From positions 1 to 33,475 of the forward strand of contig DASYRL010000119.1 of assembly GCA_036004445.1 (NCBI GenBank): a stretch of DNA of 33,475 nucleotides, given 5' to 3'. The stretch comes from DASXUC01 sp036004445 (GTDB lineage: Bacteria; Sysuimicrobiota; Sysuimicrobiia; Sysuimicrobiales; Kaftiobacteriaceae). This document shows positions 24,950 through 33,144 of this stretch, in pieces (positions within the stretch are counted from its first letter, which is position 1; each line of letters begins with the position of its first letter). The notes beneath the pieces were generated by a model. The model saw only the letters and a list, made by a program, of their open reading frames with translations, ran no database searches and was not told the origin of the DNA. The position numbers were made by a program, and so were the translations under genes.

Positions 24950-26272
24950 TCACCCGTCAGTCGTCAATGGGAATTCCTTCTGCACCAGTGCCACGGCTTC
25001 CTCGCGCGTGCGGATCGTGCCCTCGAGCTGTGCGTCCTCGATCGTTTCGAGCATCGTCGCAAACCGCGGTCCCGGCCGGTAGCCCATCGCAATCAGGTCG
25101 TCCCCGGTCAGCAGGCGCGGCAGCGCCGGCGAGTGGGCCAGCAGGATCGCACGCTGCGCGGCGGCCCAGCGGTAGAGGTCGAGGCTGCCGTGGCTGGCCA
25201 GGCAGTCGGCGCGGTGCAGCTCCAGGTGTTCCGCGGCGTCGGGCCGCAGCAGGAATCGCTGCATCTTCGCCGGCCGCATCTGCTGCAGGTCTTTGATCCG
25301 CAGATGATCGGCGACCAGACGCTCGACGCGGGTCATCTGGTCTCCTGACAGCCGCAGCCGCCGGCCGATCGCCGCCGCGAGGCGGGCCCCCACTTCGGCG
25401 TGGCCGTTGAACCGGATCCGGTCGGGGGCCCGCTCAAACGTCGGCGGTTTGCCCACGTCGTGCAGCAGCGTGGCCATCGCGAGTTCCGGGGACGGATCGC
25501 GCAGGTGTTCGAGCGCCAGCACGGTGTGAGTGAACACGTCACCCTCGGGATGAAATTCCGGGGGCTGCTCGACCCCGTGCATCGCTGCGACCTCGGGCAG
25601 GACAACCTCGAGCAGACCGGACGTGTCCAGCAGGCCGAGTCCCCTGGCCCGGCCCGGACTGGTCAGCAGTCGCAGGAGTTCATCACGGATCCGCTCCGCG
25701 CTGACCCGCGCGAGCGCCGGCGCCTGGCGCTGGATGGCGACCATCGTGTCGGGATCCAGTTCGAAGTCCAGCTGCGCGGCAAGCCGCACCGCCCGCAGCA
25801 TCCGCAGCCTGTCCTCGGCAAAGCGTTCCTCCGGATCGCCGATGGTCCGGACGATGCGCCGTGCGATGTCCTCGCGGCCGCCGACGTAATCCAGCGTCGT
25901 GCCGGTGAGGGGATCATGGAGCAGGCCGTTGATCGTGAAGTCCCGCCGGGCGACGTCTTCCTCGGCCGACACGAAGTCCACGCTGGATGGCCGGCGGCCG
26001 TCGAGGTATGGACCCTCGGCGCGAAACGTCGCTACTTCATAGCTGTGGCCATCCGCAGAGACGATGACGACCCCGAACTGCGCACCGACCAGCACCGCGT
26101 GTTCGAACAGGCCGGCGACCTGCTCGGGCCGCGCCCCGGTGGCGATATCGTAGTCATGCGGCTCCTGCCCCATTTCCAGGTCCCGCACGCACCCGCCGAC
26201 CCAGTAGGCTTGAAATCCCCGGTCGCGGAGCCGCCGCACCACCAGCAGCGCGCCCTCGCGTCGCGTGCTCAC
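24950..26272 (-). CDS. cca: tRNA nucleotidyltransferase / poly(A) polymerase family with HD domain
   Basis: Class II nucleotidyltransferase adding or repairing the CCA end of tRNA. 440 residues. Seen: VGGCVRDLEMG and the metal motif HDYDIAT near residues 24-43, RRDFTINGLL, the ERFAEDRLRMLRAVR segment that binds the nucleotide, and an HD phosphohydrolase domain (LLHDVGKPPTF, HAEVGARL). GTG 26272 overlaps the ctpA stop as GTGA; longer in-frame extension is non-homologous. An adding-A-only or poly(A) polymerase role cannot be excluded. Confidence 0.92.
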   Translation of the reverse strand: MSTRREGALLVVRRLRDRGFQAYWVGGCVRDLEMGQEPHDYDIATGARPEQVAGLFEHAVLVGAQFGVVIVSADGHSYEVATFRAEGPYLDGRRPSSVDFVSAEEDVARRDFTINGLLHDPLTGTTLDYVGGREDIARRIVRTIGDPEERFAEDRLRMLRAVRLAAQLDFELDPDTMVAIQRQAPALARVSAERIRDELLRLLTSPGRARGLGLLDTSGLLEVVLPEVAAMHGVEQPPEFHPEGDVFTHTVLALEHLRDPSPELAMATLLHDVGKPPTFERAPDRIRFNGHAEVGARLAAAIGRRLRLSGDQMTRVERLVADHLRIKDLQQMRPAKMQRFLLRPDAAEHLELHRADCLASHGSLDLYRWAAAQRAILLAHSPALPRLLTGDDLIAMGYRPGPRFATMLETIEDAQLEGTIRTREEAVALVQKEFPLTTDG

Positions 26273-27618
26273 GGCCCCATCGCAGTCTGGAGCCGGCTGC
26301 GCACCAACTGGAGGACCGCGGCCAGCTGGACGTCGTTCGGACCCTGGACCTCGTCCTCGGCCATCGGGACCGCCACGTCGGGCTGCAACCCCACGCCGTC
26401 CACCGCCCTGCCGGCACGCGTCCGGTACCGTCCGGTCGTCAGCCGGAACCCCCACTCACCTTCCAAGGTGAAGATAGTCTGTACGGTCCCCTTCCCGAAT
26501 GTGCGCGTCCCCACCAGCGGCGTTCTGACGTCCTGCAGCGCCCCGGCGACGATCTCCGACGCGCTTGCCGATCCCGAGTTGACCAGCAGCGCCATCGGAC
26601 CCGTGAACTTCGGCGAGACCGGCTGCACGAGGAGCATCAGGGGTCCGGCTCGGCGCTCCTCGACCGCCACCAGCCCCGCCGGAAGGAAGTGACTCGCGAT
26701 GGCCACGGACTCATCCACGAGACCGCCGCCGTTGTTTCGCAGATCGAACACCAGTGCCGCGGCGCCCTCCGCCATCAGCCGGCCGACCGCCCGGCCGACA
26801 TCGGCGGCGGAACCCTCGGAGAACTCCAGGAGCCGGATGTATCCTACGCGCGGCTCGATCAGTCTGGCACGGATGGGAATCGTACGGACCTGCTCCCGGC
26901 CGAGGGCCACGCGGATCGCCTGCGCGCCACGCACGAGGCCGAGCACCACCGTCGTACCGACGCGTCCGGCGAGCATCCCGATCACAGCGTCCGGGGGACG
27001 GTCGCGCGCCGGCGCCCCGTCGACGTCAGAGATGCGGTCTCCCACCAACACTCCGGCGCGGGCCGCCGGTCCACCCTCGACGAGTTCGACCACCACGATC
27101 CCATCGCGGAGCGCGTCAACCTGAAGACCCACCCCACCCCGCTCTCCCCGCAGCAGCGCAACGAACCGGCTGAAGTCTGTGGGCGGAAAGATCGCCCCCA
27201 GCGGGTCGCGGGTCTCGCGCACCATCGCCCGCAGTACCAGAGCGGCGTAGGCGTCCAGCGGCCGGGGCTGGAGCAGCACCGCGGCGGTCCGGACGTAGTC
27301 GACCACGGCCGGAAGATCGGCGGCCGTCGACGTCAGCGCCGGTGCGGGCGGCGGCACGATCCCGGCGGAGGTCAGTACCTGCCTGGCGCCGGTCACGGCA
27401 GCGCCGAGGACCGCGGCGGAATCCGGTGCGGTCAGCGCGTGGTCTCGGATCAGCGAAAACGTTTCCTCGACGAGCGCAGCGGCAGCGTCTGGCGAGAGCG
27501 GCGCGGCCGCGGGCTGGGCCTGAACGGAGAGCCTGAGTGGGACTATGAGAGTAAGAAGCGCGACAGCCAACAACACGGAACCGCGGAAACGCGGAAACGG
27601 GGAAACGTGCCCGGACAC
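26269..27618 (-). CDS. S41 carboxy-terminal processing protease
   Basis: Secreted serine protease of the CtpA/Tsp family. About 449 residues: signal peptide (VLLAVALLTLIVPLRLSVQA), N-terminal helical region, PDZ domain (GGVGLQVDALRDGIVVVELVEGGPAARAGVLVGDRI), and an S41 catalytic core with the nucleophile in NSGSASASEI and the general base Lys in GTRTFGKGTVQ. Start is uncertain: GTG 27618 (MSGHVSPFPRFRG) gives a basic n-region and lies between two 8-base arrays; TTG 27681 would overlap mnmA by 4 nt. The signal-peptide n-region is coded by a repeat array. Confidence 0.9.
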   Translation of the reverse strand: MSGHVSPFPRFRGSVLLAVALLTLIVPLRLSVQAQPAAAPLSPDAAAALVEETFSLIRDHALTAPDSAAVLGAAVTGARQVLTSAGIVPPPAPALTSTAADLPAVVDYVRTAAVLLQPRPLDAYAALVLRAMVRETRDPLGAIFPPTDFSRFVALLRGERGGVGLQVDALRDGIVVVELVEGGPAARAGVLVGDRISDVDGAPARDRPPDAVIGMLAGRVGTTVVLGLVRGAQAIRVALGREQVRTIPIRARLIEPRVGYIRLLEFSEGSAADVGRAVGRLMAEGAAALVFDLRNNGGGLVDESVAIASHFLPAGLVAVEERRAGPLMLLVQPVSPKFTGPMALLVNSGSASASEIVAGALQDVRTPLVGTRTFGKGTVQTIFTLEGEWGFRLTTGRYRTRAGRAVDGVGLQPDVAVPMAEDEVQGPNDVQLAAVLQLVRSRLQTAMGP

Positions 27619-27668
27619 TCTCGAGACTGACCGCTGGTGTTTCCGCGATTCCGTGGTTCCGCTGTTCC
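27575..27668 (-). repeat. Inverted pair of octamer arrays, mnmA-ctpA junction
   Basis: Plus strand: four copies of [AG][CG]GGAA[AC]C (27575-27606) and four copies of GNGNTTCC (27637-27668), reverse complements with a 30-nt loop. The first lies in the signal-peptide coding part of ctpA; the second ends 9 nt before the mnmA stop. Same layout as the heptamer pairs with a different unit. Confidence 0.9.
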
Positions 27669-27677
27669 GTGGGGCGG

Positions 27678-28775
27678 TCAAGCGCGGACGCGCATGCGCA
27701 GCGCGGCGATGGTGCCACCGCCGAGGACGCGGTCACCGTCATAGAAGACGATCGCCTGCCCGGGGGCCGCCGCGCGCTGCGGCGCGGCGAACCGCACCGT
27801 GACCTCATCACGGCCGGGGGCCGGAATCACAGTCGCGTCGACGTCGCGGCTCGCGTGGCGCAGGCGTGCGGTCGCCGGCAGCGGCTCGGCCGGCGGTTCG
27901 ACGGCGATCCAGTTCAGCCCCGCGGCGGTGAGTTCCGTGCACAACAGATCGTCGGCGACGCCGACGATCACCGCGTTGCGGTCTGGATCGATGGCGACCA
28001 CGTACTGCGGCGCCCCCGATGCCACACCCAGTCCCCGGCGCTGCCCGATCGTGAAGCGCGCAATACCCTGGTGGTCCCCCACGACCCGACCCTCGGTGTC
28101 GACGATTGGCCCGGGCCGCAGCGCCTCCGGGCGCAACCGAGCGACGACGTCGGCGTAACTTCCCCGCGGCACGAAACAGATCTCCTGACTGTCGGGCTTG
28201 TCGGCCACCGGCAGATCCATGCCTCTCGCGAGCGCGCGCGTCTGCTCCTTTTCGAAATCTCCTACCGGCAGAGCCAGTGCGCCCAGCTGATCCTGCGTGA
28301 GCCCGTACAGCACATACGACTGGTCCTTGTGCCGGTCGCGCGCCCGCCACAGCCCGATCCGTCCGGTGGCAGGATCGGGCGACACGCGCGCATAGTGTCC
28401 GGTGGCCAGAGCGTCGAGGCCCAGGGTGCGGACCTTGCGCAGCAGCAGCGAGAATTTGATGGATTGGTTGCAGGCGATGCACGGATTTGGCGTCCGCCCG
28501 CGGGCGTACTCGTCGGCGAAGTAGCCGATGACCTCGTGCTCGAACTCCTCGCGCATGTTGAGCACGTAGTGACGGATGCCCAGGCGGCGCGCGACGGAGC
28601 GGGCGTCGTCAATCGCCGAGACGCCGCAGCAGGCCTTGAACGCATCGTCGGGTTCGGGCAGCCAGTCCGGCCACAGGTTCATGGTGAGACCGACCACGTC
28701 GTGGCCGTCAGCGACCAGCCGCCCAGCCGCGACCGCGCTGTCAACGCCGCCGCTCATCGCAACTGCGAACTTCAC
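27678..28775 (-). CDS. mnmA: tRNA-specific 2-thiouridylase MnmA
   Basis: Installs the 2-thio group on U34 of tRNA-Lys, -Glu and -Gln. 365 residues. Seen: PP-loop SGGVDSA (residues 8-14), catalytic Cys99 in NPCIACN, Cys200 in DSQEICFVP for the persulfide relay, and FTIGQRRGLG. GTG 28775 follows AGGAGGT. It lies downstream of the glycosidase across an inverted array pair, and its stop may overlap ctpA if the TTG start is used. Confidence 0.96.
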   Translation of the reverse strand: MKFAVAMSGGVDSAVAAGRLVADGHDVVGLTMNLWPDWLPEPDDAFKACCGVSAIDDARSVARRLGIRHYVLNMREEFEHEVIGYFADEYARGRTPNPCIACNQSIKFSLLLRKVRTLGLDALATGHYARVSPDPATGRIGLWRARDRHKDQSYVLYGLTQDQLGALALPVGDFEKEQTRALARGMDLPVADKPDSQEICFVPRGSYADVVARLRPEALRPGPIVDTEGRVVGDHQGIARFTIGQRRGLGVASGAPQYVVAIDPDRNAVIVGVADDLLCTELTAAGLNWIAVEPPAEPLPATARLRHASRDVDATVIPAPGRDEVTVRFAAPQRAAAPGQAIVFYDGDRVLGGGTIAALRMRVRA

Positions 28776-28787
28776 AACTTACCTCCT

Positions 28788-28875
28788 GTGACTCGTGACT
28801 GGTGACTCGTGACTCGACACTACCCACCCATGATATTAGGCGTTGAGGAGTCACTAGTCACGAGTCACCAGTCAC
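28788..28875 (-). repeat. Inverted pair of heptamer arrays, GH63-mnmA junction
   Basis: Plus strand: four GTGACT[CG] copies (28788-28815), a 32-nt loop, then four [GTC]AGTCAC copies (28848-28875). The glycosidase stop TGA (28872-28874) lies in the outermost unit. The mnmA ribosome-binding site directly follows the other array. Same unit and layout as truB-ribF, about 19 kb away. Confidence 0.95.
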
Positions 28876-30167
28876 GAAATTGGCCTGCGCAGCAGATCCA
28901 GCGTCAGCGCGGCGGTCCAAGAAAACTGCCCGTCCCCTGCGCCCCGACCGGTGCGGGCGTCAAAGTATTCGTGAAATCCGTTCGTCCGCACGAGGTTGAC
29001 GGTCGCGTCCGCGAGCGCGCGCGCATCGGAATGGAGTCCCAGCTCGTCCAGCCCGCGCGCAATGAACCAGTTCGTCTGGACCCACACCGGGCCGCGATGG
29101 TAACGGGAGGGTTCGAACGCGTCCTGGTCGGGGGGGACCGACGGCAGGAGCCAGCAGCCGGCGCTGCGTGCGACGTACCGGGCCAGCATCCGGCCGGCCT
29201 GCTCGGCGTTGACCAGACCGGCGAAGATCGCCGTCAGCCCGGCAGCCCCGGCCACTGGGATCTGGCGGCCCGCCTGCACGTCGAAATCGAGGAAGAGCTC
29301 CTCGCCGGCGTTCCACAGCGTGGCGGCGAAGGCGGCCCTAAACTCGTCGAGGGCGGAGGACGGGACCGCCGGCGGACGGCCGAGCGCGGCGGCGATCGTG
29401 TTCAGATCGACCGCGGCCTGGTACCAGATCGCATTGAACATCGCACCGTACACGGCAAACGGCGTCTGGGAGAGGTAGGCACGCATGTCGTACCCGTGGC
29501 GCGCGATGAGCTCCACAAGGTACATGTACAGGTCGTAGTCGGGACGCTGGGGCCGTTCCTCGGCGGCCACGAGCGTCGTGTCCACCCGCCGGTACGGGCG
29601 CGACGGGCGGTGGCCCGCTCGGACGGCGAAATCCCAGTGCGGGCTGTTGTCCAGGCCGCTTTCCCACGGATGGACGATGATGATCAGCGGCGACCCGGGA
29701 ACCGTGCGCTGCTCGGCAAAGTAGGCGACGGCGTCACGGAGGGGCTCGAAGATGCGCGCCCACCACTCCAGCCGCCGGGCGGGATCGGGCTGCAAGAGCC
29801 CCGCGACATACACGGCAGTCGGAACGACCAGAGGCTGGGAGATCCCACTGGTCACCTCCCCCGGGCGGCGCACCGGCACATCCGTCCACCACTCCGGTCC
29901 CGGCGCATAATCCGTCACGTCCGGGTTGTACCGGATGTGAGGCAGCATGCCGGTGGTCCACTGACCGGCGAGGAGCGAGTCGATTTCGCGAACGGCACGG
30001 TCCCAGTCGATGTGCGCCCAGCCGATCGTGACGAACGCGCTGTCCCAGTTCCACTGATGGGGATAGAGGCGGCCGCTGGGTTTGGTGTACGCGCCCCCGA
30101 CGTCGTTGGCGCGGAGCACGGCCTCGGCCTGTGCGAGAAGAGGATCCGGTGTCCGGAACTCAATCAT
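28872..30167 (-). CDS. GH63-family glycosidase (glucosyl-/mannosylglycerate hydrolase-like)
   Basis: Predicted (alpha/alpha)6-barrel glycosidase. 431 residues, the length of bacterial mannosylglycerate/glucosylglycerate hydrolases. Seen: LYPHQWNWDSAF (residues 34-45), GMLPHIRYNP (73-82), a YHRGPVWVQTNWFIARGL block and NGFHEYFDARTG near the C-terminus. It is the last gene of the importer operon, overlapping the ATPase stop by 4 nt, so it likely acts in the cytoplasm on the imported glycoside. No signal peptide. A trehalase or other GH63 activity is possible; the substrate assignment is inference. Confidence 0.8.
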   Translation of the reverse strand: MIEFRTPDPLLAQAEAVLRANDVGGAYTKPSGRLYPHQWNWDSAFVTIGWAHIDWDRAVREIDSLLAGQWTTGMLPHIRYNPDVTDYAPGPEWWTDVPVRRPGEVTSGISQPLVVPTAVYVAGLLQPDPARRLEWWARIFEPLRDAVAYFAEQRTVPGSPLIIIVHPWESGLDNSPHWDFAVRAGHRPSRPYRRVDTTLVAAEERPQRPDYDLYMYLVELIARHGYDMRAYLSQTPFAVYGAMFNAIWYQAAVDLNTIAAALGRPPAVPSSALDEFRAAFAATLWNAGEELFLDFDVQAGRQIPVAGAAGLTAIFAGLVNAEQAGRMLARYVARSAGCWLLPSVPPDQDAFEPSRYHRGPVWVQTNWFIARGLDELGLHSDARALADATVNLVRTNGFHEYFDARTGRGAGDGQFSWTAALTLDLLRRPIS

Positions 30168-30200
30168 GCACGCGCGGACCCCGGACCGCGGACATCGGAC
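30142..30200 (-). repeat. Heptamer arrays inside coding DNA at the ATPase-GH63 junction
   Basis: Plus strand: four copies of NNCGGAC (30173-30200), which encode the ATPase C-terminus, face two copies of [GT]NTCCG (30142-30155), which encode the start of the glycosidase. The arms are complementary and the overlapping stop/start lies in the loop. A compressed form of the paired-array layout, here within coding sequence. Confidence 0.75.
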
Positions 30201-31285
30201 CCCGTGTCGGAGAGCGCGACGCCGCTGCCGGCATCCATCAGGCGGATGCGCGAGGGCTCGAAGCGCAGCCAGACGGCCTGCCCCTCCGCGATGGAGGACT
30301 CGGCGGGCACGGATGCCTTCAGCAAGGTTTTCCCAACCTGGATGGTGAGCAACTGCTGCGGGCCGATCGGCTCGACCACGATGATCGTGGCGGGGATCGC
30401 GTCCGCGGCGGCCTCACCACCGACCGCGATGTGCTCGGGGCGGATGCCCACGACGACGGGGCCGGCTCCCGTATGCGGCCGCAGCGTGGGCGGCAGCGGA
30501 ATACGGACCGACTCCGCCACGACCGCCAGGGTCCCGTCGAACCGCTGCAGCGTTCCCTCGATGAAGTTCATCGGGGGACTCCCGATGAAGCTCCCCACGA
30601 ACCGGGTGGCCGGTGAATCATACACGCGGGCCGGTGTGTCGCACTGCACGATCTCGCCGTCCTTCATCACCGCGATCCGGTCGCCCAGACTCAGCGCCTC
30701 GACCTGGTCGTGCGTGACGTACACGGTCGTCGATCTGATCTCGCGGTGGAGCCGGCGCAGCTCGGCCCGCATCTGCAGGCGCAGCAGGGCGTCGAGGTTG
30801 GACAGCGGCTCGTCCATCAGCAGCACTTCCGGCCGCATCACGATGGCCCGGGCCACGGCGACCCGCTGGCGCTGGCCGCCCGACAGCTGCGAAGGGAACC
30901 GGTCCAGGAGGTTCTCGATCTGCATCAGCTCGGCCGCGGCGGTCACCCGAGCGCTGATCTCGCCGGCGGGCTCACGCCGCAGGCGCAGGCCGAAGGCGAT
31001 GTTCTCGAAGACCGACATGTGCGGGAAGACCGCGTAGGACTGGAAGACCATCGCGATCCCGCGCTGACCCGGCGGGCGCAGCGTGACGTCGCGGTCGCCA
31101 ATGAAGACGCGGCCAGTGTCGACCTGTTCCAGCCCGGCGATACAGCGCAGCGTGGTGGTCTTGCCGCAGCCACTCGGCCCCAGGAATACGATGAATTCGC
31201 CGTCCGCGATCTCCAAACTGAGATCGCGGACGGCGACCACCTTGCCGAACACCTTGCGCAGTTGCTGCAGCCGGATCTGCGACAT
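30164..31285 (-). CDS. ABC transporter ATP-binding protein (UgpC/MsmK type)
   Basis: Powers a carbohydrate importer. 373 residues. Walker A GPSGCGKTT (36-44), Q-loop FQSYAVFPHM, signature LSGGQRQ (134-140), Walker B LLMDEPLSNLD, switch His192 in VTHDQ, then the C-terminal OB/regulatory domain (GIRPEHI). The last dozen residues (SDVRGPGSARA) are coded by a heptamer array and are not part of the family core. It starts 3 nt after the permease stop. Confidence 0.95.
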   Translation of the reverse strand: MSQIRLQQLRKVFGKVVAVRDLSLEIADGEFIVFLGPSGCGKTTTLRCIAGLEQVDTGRVFIGDRDVTLRPPGQRGIAMVFQSYAVFPHMSVFENIAFGLRLRREPAGEISARVTAAAELMQIENLLDRFPSQLSGGQRQRVAVARAIVMRPEVLLMDEPLSNLDALLRLQMRAELRRLHREIRSTTVYVTHDQVEALSLGDRIAVMKDGEIVQCDTPARVYDSPATRFVGSFIGSPPMNFIEGTLQRFDGTLAVVAESVRIPLPPTLRPHTGAGPVVVGIRPEHIAVGGEAAADAIPATIIVVEPIGPQQLLTIQVGKTLLKASVPAESSIAEGQAVWLRFEPSRIRLMDAGSGVALSDTGSDVRGPGSARA

Positions 31286-31288
31286 GAT

Positions 31289-32140
31289 TCAGCGCACCGT
31301 GACCCCCCACATCGTCATCAGGTACCGCCGAATCAGGAAGATGATGACGACGGCCGGCACGATCATGAAGAACCCGCCGGCAAACCGGTAGTCCAGCGGC
31401 GCTCCCGCCGACCCGATGGCGTTCATGATGAGGGCGGGCAGCGTCCGGTTGTCCAGCGTCAGGATGGTCGCGGCGAACACCTCGTTCCACGAGAGGACGA
31501 ACGTAAAGATCGCCGAGGCCGCCAGCCCCGGCAGTGCCATTGGGAGCACGACGCGGCGGAACGCGCCGGCGCGCGAGCAGCCCAGCGTCAGGGCGGCTTC
31601 CTCCAACTCGGTGGGCACGCCGACGAAGATACTGCTGGTGATGATGATCGTAAACGGCAGCGCCAGCACCGTGTGTACGAGTGCAACGCCCAGCAGCGTG
31701 TCGTAGAGATGCCAGCGGATGAACGCGACGGTCAGCGGCACCGCGAGGATCGTGGCGGGGAACATCTTCGTCGCCAGGATCGACAGACGCAGCCCGTCGC
31801 GACCGGGAAACACGAAGCGGGCCAGCGAGTAGCCCGCCGGCGCGCCCAGCGCGAGCGCCAGTACGATCGTGAGGCCGGCCACCAGGAGGCTGTTCAGGGT
31901 GGAACGCAGCACGCCGTGGGAGTTGAAGAAGAACAGGAAGGTATCCAGGCTGACTTGGCTCGGAATGATCGGCCGCGGCCACGAGTACAGCGCCTCTCGG
32001 GGGGTGAACGCGGCGAGCCCGATCAGGACGATGGGCGCGAGCACCCACGCCGCGATCGCGGCGGCCCCGATCCACAGCAGCGGCCGGGCGCGCCTCACAC
32101 CGCTCGCTCCGCTCGGGTGCGGGGCCTGGGTGGCGATCAT
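31289..32140 (-). CDS. ABC sugar transporter permease (MalG type)
   Basis: Inner-membrane subunit, 283 residues, about six helices; EAA loop ELEEAALTLGCSRAGAFRRVVLPM. It overlaps the preceding permease stop by 4 nt (ATGA), which fixes start ATG 32140; the much longer in-frame extension upstream lies inside the other permease and is not coding. Confidence 0.93.
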   Translation of the reverse strand: MIATQAPHPSGASGVRRARPLLWIGAAAIAAWVLAPIVLIGLAAFTPREALYSWPRPIIPSQVSLDTFLFFFNSHGVLRSTLNSLLVAGLTIVLALALGAPAGYSLARFVFPGRDGLRLSILATKMFPATILAVPLTVAFIRWHLYDTLLGVALVHTVLALPFTIIITSSIFVGVPTELEEAALTLGCSRAGAFRRVVLPMALPGLAASAIFTFVLSWNEVFAATILTLDNRTLPALIMNAIGSAGAPLDYRFAGGFFMIVPAVVIIFLIRRYLMTMWGVTVR

Positions 32141-32994
32141 GCCAGGGCTTCCGCCCTCGTCCGGAGCAGGCGCAGGTACATGAAGGTGATGAGGAACGAG
32201 ATGACCATGATCAGCACGGCGTACGCGCTGGCCACGTTGAAATTGCGGTAGGTCGAGTACCAGAAGTATGACTCCCCGGCCAGCACCGGGACCAAGCGTC
32301 CGGACAGCGTAATGACCGTCGCAAACAGCTGCAGCGCGAGGATCGTCCGGATCATCAGCGCCGCCTGCAGGCTGGGCATCAGCAGCGGCAGCGTGATCCG
32401 CCACAGCTTCTGCAGCGGGCGCGCCCCGAAGACGTCGGCAGCCTCGAGGTAGTCGCGCGGGACCAGCTGCAACCCGGCGACCAGGATCACCATCACGATC
32501 GCCGTCGCGCGCCACACTTCGGTCACGACGATCGCTCCATACAGCCAGTCGATGCGCTCGGGTGTCAGGAATGTGATCGGTTGGGCGGTGAGGCGCAGCC
32601 CGCCGAGAATCGTGTTCAGGTATCCTCGCTCCGTGAAGACGGACAGCCAGATCAATCCCGCGGCGAGATCCGAGATGCCCAGCGGGATCGCGCAGATGTA
32701 CAGGAACGATGATGCCAGGCGGAATCGTGTGTTGACGATCAGCGCGATGATCAGGGCGATGACCAGCTGCAGCGGGACGACCAGCAGGGTCAGCAGGAAG
32801 CTGTTGCGGACGGCGCTGCGGAAGTACGTGTCCGCCGCCATCTGGCGGAAGAACTCAAGGGTGAAGCCGCCCTCGTCACCCCGGAAGCTGAGCATGAACG
32901 CCTCCACAAGCGGGTAGACGAAGAACACCGCAAGGTACAGGAGGGCCGGGAGCACCAGCGCGTACGGAATCCACGATCGACGTTGCGTCATCAA
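32137..32994 (-). CDS. ABC sugar transporter permease (MalF type)
   Basis: Inner-membrane subunit, 285 residues, about six helices; EAA loop DYLEAADVFGARPLQKLWRITLPLL. It follows the binding-protein gene across a structured 150-nt spacer. Pairs with the MalG-type permease and the ATPase in one operon. Confidence 0.93.
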   Translation of the reverse strand: MMTQRRSWIPYALVLPALLYLAVFFVYPLVEAFMLSFRGDEGGFTLEFFRQMAADTYFRSAVRNSFLLTLLVVPLQLVIALIIALIVNTRFRLASSFLYICAIPLGISDLAAGLIWLSVFTERGYLNTILGGLRLTAQPITFLTPERIDWLYGAIVVTEVWRATAIVMVILVAGLQLVPRDYLEAADVFGARPLQKLWRITLPLLMPSLQAALMIRTILALQLFATVITLSGRLVPVLAGESYFWYSTYRNFNVASAYAVLIMVISFLITFMYLRLLRTRAEALA

Positions 32995-33001
32995 CAGAAG
33001 T

Positions 33002-33119
33002 TACATGCGCAGGACCGGTGCTTTCGGAGGGGGAGAGCGATTCCCTCCCCCTCACCCGACCCTACGGCTCTCGTCGACGATCGATGCTCGGACCCGGCAA
33101 AGCGGGTCCTGCGCATGTA
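33002..33119. repeat. Structured inverted-repeat element between binding-protein and permease genes
   Basis: Ends are perfect 15-bp inverted repeats, TACATGCGCAGGACC (33002-33016) and its complement (33105-33119). Inside are GAGGGGGAG (33027-33035) with its complement (33045-33053), and GGACCCG (33090-33096) with CGGGTCC (33103-33109); the last competes with the outer stem. No target-site duplication is visible. It could be a MITE-like insertion or an intercistronic RNA hairpin protecting the binding-protein message. Confidence 0.8.
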
Positions 33120-33144
33120 GCGTCCTGCGACTGAGCCGCAGACG

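Noticed and set aside
28809..31037. 742-codon plus-strand open frame
   Set aside because: Antisense to the GH63 and ATPase genes, with low-complexity composition.
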